Shown: piece after piece, positions 61,652-64,000 of the stretch | Numbering within the stretch: position 1 is the stretch's first letter | Layout: each line of letters begins with the position of its first letter | Source: Agreia pratensis | GTDB lineage: Bacteria; Actinomycetota; Actinomycetes; Actinomycetales; Microbacteriaceae | Length of the DNA: 64,000 bases | Assembly (NCBI RefSeq): GCF_900177685.1 | Contig: NZ_FXAY01000004.1 | Span: 124,001 to 188,000, forward strand | Reading direction: 5' to 3' | Position numbers and translations under genes: made by a program | Notes under the pieces: generated by a model | Seen by the model: only the letters and a program-made list of their open reading frames with translations | Database searches by the model: none | Told to the model about the DNA's origin: nothing

Positions 61652-62224
61652 ATGACACCGCACTCCTCCGCTCGCAGCCCGCAGCAGACCGGCTCCGTCG
61701 ACTCGCTTATCGAGCACGCGGGCCTCGACGCCGACTCGTTCAAGTCCGTCTTCCGCAATCACCCGGCCGGCGTCGCCGTGATCACAGCCGATGCCGGAGA
61801 CGGCCCGGTGGGTCTGACGGCGACCTCTGTCTTCTCGGTCAGTGCGGAGCCGCCGTTGCTCGTGTTCTCGGTGTCGGGGCAGTCCTCGAGCGCACCGACG
61901 ATCTTGGCCGCCGACACGGTCGTCGTGCATCTTCTCGGGTCGGAACAGCTCGACCTGGCCACGCTCTGCGCCACGAGCGGCATCGACCGCTTCGCCGACA
62001 CATCGATCTGGGATCGGTTGATCACCGGGGAACCCTACTTTCCCGCGGCACAGTCATGGATCCGCGGCAAGGTCATCGAGCGCATGGATGCCGGGGGCTC
62101 GACGGTGATCGCCGTTCACGCACTGCAGGCGGGCGTCTCCGACGAGGTCGACTCAGCCGAGCCCCTCGTCTATCACAATCGCACGTGGCACCGGCTGGGC
62201 CAGCACTCTCGCATCGACGGGTGA
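61652..62224 (+). CDS. Flavin reductase family protein
   Basis: A 190-residue FMN-binding split-barrel protein of the flavin reductase (HpaC/RutF-like) group (FKSVFRNHPAGVAVITADAG, GLTATSVFSVSAEPPLLVFS, SWIRGKVIERMDAGG, HALQAGVSDEV, and the YHNRTWHRLG end). It would reduce FMN/FAD with NAD(P)H for a partner monooxygenase, not visible nearby. GTG 61646 two codons earlier is an alternative start. Confidence 0.84.
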   Translation: MTPHSSARSPQQTGSVDSLIEHAGLDADSFKSVFRNHPAGVAVITADAGDGPVGLTATSVFSVSAEPPLLVFSVSGQSSSAPTILAADTVVVHLLGSEQLDLATLCATSGIDRFADTSIWDRLITGEPYFPAAQSWIRGKVIERMDAGGSTVIAVHALQAGVSDEVDSAEPLVYHNRTWHRLGQHSRIDG

Positions 62225-62301
62225 GCGGCCGACTTCCTCGCAGTGCGAATAGAGTTGAACGAGAAAGACCTCGTGCAAACCGAAGGAAGTCCTAAAACAT
62301 A

Positions 62302-63702
62302 ATGAGCGCTCACTACAACCTCGTCGTTCTGGGAGCCGGCCCCGGTGGCTATGTCGCTGCCATCCGTGCCGCGCAGCTCGGGCTCAGCGTCGCCGTCGTC
62401 GAAGAGAAGTACTGGGGCGGTGTCTGCCTCAATGTGGGCTGCATTCCCTCCAAGGCCCTGCTTCGCAACGCGGAACTGGCGAACATCTTCGCCACTCAGG
62501 CCAAGGAGTTCGGCATCTCGGGAGACGTCTCGTTCGACTTCGGCGTCGCCTTCGATCGCAGCCGCAAGGTGGCCGACGGTCGCGTCAAGGGTGTGCACTT
62601 CTTGATGAAGAAGAACAAGATCACCGAGTACGACGGTCGCGGATCGTTCAACGACAGCCACTCGCTCACGGTGGCCAAGTCCGACGGAACGGCCGAGCAG
62701 CTCACCTTCGACAACGCGATCATCGCCACCGGCTCGACCGTGCGCCTGCTTCCCGGTGTGACCCTCAGCGACAACGTCGTCACCTATGAGAGCCAGATCC
62801 TCACCCGCGAACTGCCCAAGTCGATGGTCATCGTGGGTGCCGGCGCCATCGGCATGGAGTTCGCCTACGTGCTGCGCAACTACGGTGTCGAGATCACCAT
62901 CATCGAGTTCCTCGACCGAGCGCTCCCCAACGAAGACGCCGATGTCTCGAAGGAGATCGCCAAGCAGTACAAGAAGCTCGGCGTGAACCTGCTCACCTCG
63001 ACGAAGGTCGAGAGCGTGGTCGACAACGGCACGAGTGTCACCGTCTCGTACACGGGCAAAGACGGCGCTCAGGGCTCCATCGAGGTCGACAAGGTTCTGA
63101 TGTCGATCGGCTTCGCTCCTCGGGTCGAGGGCTTCGGGCTCGACAAGACGGGCGTGCAGCTCACCGAGCGCGGAGCGATCGCGATCGACGATCACATGCG
63201 CACCAACGTTCCGAACATCTACGCCATCGGCGATGTCACGGCCAAGCTGCAGCTAGCGCACGTCGCCGAGGCGCAGGGAGTCGTCGCCGCAGAGACCATG
63301 GCCGGAGCAGAAACCCAGACGCTGGGCGACTACCGCAACATGCCGCGGGCCACGTTCTGTCAGCCGCAGGTTGCGAGCTTCGGTCTCACTGAGCAGCAGG
63401 CGCGCGACGAGGGGCACGACGTGCTCGTCTCGACCTTCCCGATGACGGCCAACGGCAAGGCCCACGGACTCGGCGAGCCCGCCGGATTCGTCAAACTGGT
63501 CGCCGACGCGAAGTACGGCGAACTGCTGGGTGGCCACATGGTGGGCCACGACGTCTCCGAGCTCCTGCCCGAGCTGACACTCGCCCAGATGTGGGATCTG
63601 ACGGCCACCGAACTGGCACGCAACGTGCACACGCACCCCACGTTGAGCGAGGCTCTGCAGGAGGCCTTCCACGGTCTCAAGGGCCACATGATCAACCTGT
63701 AA
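62302..63702 (+). CDS. lpdA: Dihydrolipoyl dehydrogenase
   Basis: A 466-residue FAD disulfide oxidoreductase, the E3 subunit of 2-oxo-acid dehydrogenase complexes. FAD motif [20 protein letters not shown], redox-active Cys42/Cys47 ([13 protein letters not shown]), NAD motif [23 protein letters not shown]-end motif [14 protein letters not shown], and C-terminal catalytic His/Glu in [21 protein letters not shown] precedes the ATG. Confidence 0.95.
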   Translation: MSAHYNLVVLGAGPGGYVAAIRAAQLGLSVAVVEEKYWGGVCLNVGCIPSKALLRNAELANIFATQAKEFGISGDVSFDFGVAFDRSRKVADGRVKGVHFLMKKNKITEYDGRGSFNDSHSLTVAKSDGTAEQLTFDNAIIATGSTVRLLPGVTLSDNVVTYESQILTRELPKSMVIVGAGAIGMEFAYVLRNYGVEITIIEFLDRALPNEDADVSKEIAKQYKKLGVNLLTSTKVESVVDNGTSVTVSYTGKDGAQGSIEVDKVLMSIGFAPRVEGFGLDKTGVQLTERGAIAIDDHMRTNVPNIYAIGDVTAKLQLAHVAEAQGVVAAETMAGAETQTLGDYRNMPRATFCQPQVASFGLTEQQARDEGHDVLVSTFPMTANGKAHGLGEPAGFVKLVADAKYGELLGGHMVGHDVSELLPELTLAQMWDLTATELARNVHTHPTLSEALQEAFHGLKGHMINL

Positions 63703-63719
63703 GACCTCAAGGAAGGGCC

Positions 63720-63744
63720 GGCACGGGTATCAGATGCCCGTGCC
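63720..63744. terminator. Terminator between lpdA and the right-edge gene
   Basis: GGCACGGGTAT (63720–63730) pairs with ATGCCCGTGCC (63734–63744), 11 pairs with one G·U and a 3-base loop. It overlaps the stop codon of the convergent minus-strand gene and ends the lpdA transcript. U-runs are poor. Confidence 0.55.
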
Positions 63745-64000
63745 GCCCTCCCATAGGTGTTCCGATGTGCCGCTGATCAATGACGCCACGCTCATGGCCT
63801 GGCTGTCGGTCAGCGATGCGATGTAGTCGACGATTCCCCGCCCGCGCCCGCGAGCGATGAGGCTCTCGTCATCGGTAGCCCCGCGCAGCAGTTCCGGCGT
63901 GTCCGATCGGAGCCGGAAGTACCCCGCTGTCGCCACCTGGACCAGTTCGACCAATCGACGTGGGGCGCGCGCCGCGTCGTCTTCGTCGGAGAGCCACGCC
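63730..64000 (-). CDS. C-terminal part of a possible HD-domain dGTP triphosphohydrolase-like protein (cut by window edge)
   Basis: Only the last 89 residues are inside the window; the frame runs open to the edge. The segment GIVDYIASLTDSQAMSVASL resembles the C-terminal helix of dGTPase-like HD proteins (D-Y-I-x-x-x-T-D-x-x-A). This is a weak guess from one motif; other helical proteins could carry it. Convergent with lpdA. Confidence 0.4.
   Translation of the reverse strand, partial: AWLSDEDDAARAPRRLVELVQVATAGYFRLRSDTPELLRGATDDESLIARGRGRGIVDYIASLTDSQAMSVASLISGTSEHLWEGGTGI

Overview
The window is high-GC actinobacterial DNA, most likely from the family Microbacteriaceae. The gene content and order support this: an mfd–mazG–hisS block, an eno–ftsB–DUF501–S8 protease run, many GTG/TTG starts, TANNNT -10 boxes placed just before leaderless start codons, and an LAxTG-type cell-wall sorting signal. 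Genus cannot be told from sequence alone. Nothing looks like a plasmid, prophage or CRISPR locus.

Layout. 1–5.96 kb (minus strand): a sugar-catabolic operon with an SMP-30 lactonase, an IclR regulator, an RbsA-type ATPase, a permease, a lipoprotein binding protein and an edge-truncated sugar isomerase/epimerase. 6.0–7.9 kb: a divergent LysR/EamA exporter pair. 7.9–16.6 kb: housekeeping genes (rplY, pth, mfd, mazG, hisS). 16.6–19.3 kb: a DHA2 drug-efflux pump between two MarR regulators, with operators and an attenuator-like terminator in front of the pump. 19.4–24.6 kb: eno, ftsB, DUF501, a membrane-anchored subtilase and type II NADH dehydrogenase. 24.6–29.7 kb: alpha/beta hydrolase, amylosucrase, a small tandem repeat, a short tRNA with anticodon UAA, a small orphan protein, an SRAP protein and a polysaccharide deacetylase. 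29.7–38.6 kb: a fructan/fructose regulon (PfkB kinase, ABM-fold protein, FrcA-, FrcC- and FrcB-like fructose importer, LacI regulator, cell-wall-anchored GH32). 38.7–46.7 kb: small metabolic and regulatory genes (RibD-like reductase, methyltransferase, XRE-cupin, EamA, DUF2071, DNA/RNA endonuclease, MmyB-type, PucR-type and GlxA-type regulators). 46.8–58.3 kb: a complete assimilatory nitrate/nitrite cluster (NnaR-like regulator, CobA, NirB, NirD, sirohydrochlorin chelatase, nitrate/nitrite transporter, molybdopterin nitrate reductase and its flavoprotein). 58.3–64.0 kb: ArsR/SRPBCC pair, class A PBP, flavin reductase, lpdA and an edge-truncated gene.

How the genes work together. The GH32 enzyme would release fructose from fructans at the cell wall, FrcBCA would import it, and the PfkB kinase would phosphorylate it. 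Three near-identical palindromes, at the frcB start site, over the lacI start codon and before the GH32 gene, tie the set to the LacI protein. Amylosucrase about 2 kb away also frees fructose, from sucrose. In the nitrate cluster, CobA and the chelatase supply siroheme to NirB, the transporter brings in nitrate, and NasA plus its flavoprotein reduce nitrate to nitrite for NirBD. The strongest candidates for something new are the doubly nested domain architecture of the GH32 enzyme, the attenuator in front of the efflux pump, the class-I-shaped UUA-reading tRNA, and the repeated use of start-codon-overlapping palindromes in autoregulated regulators.
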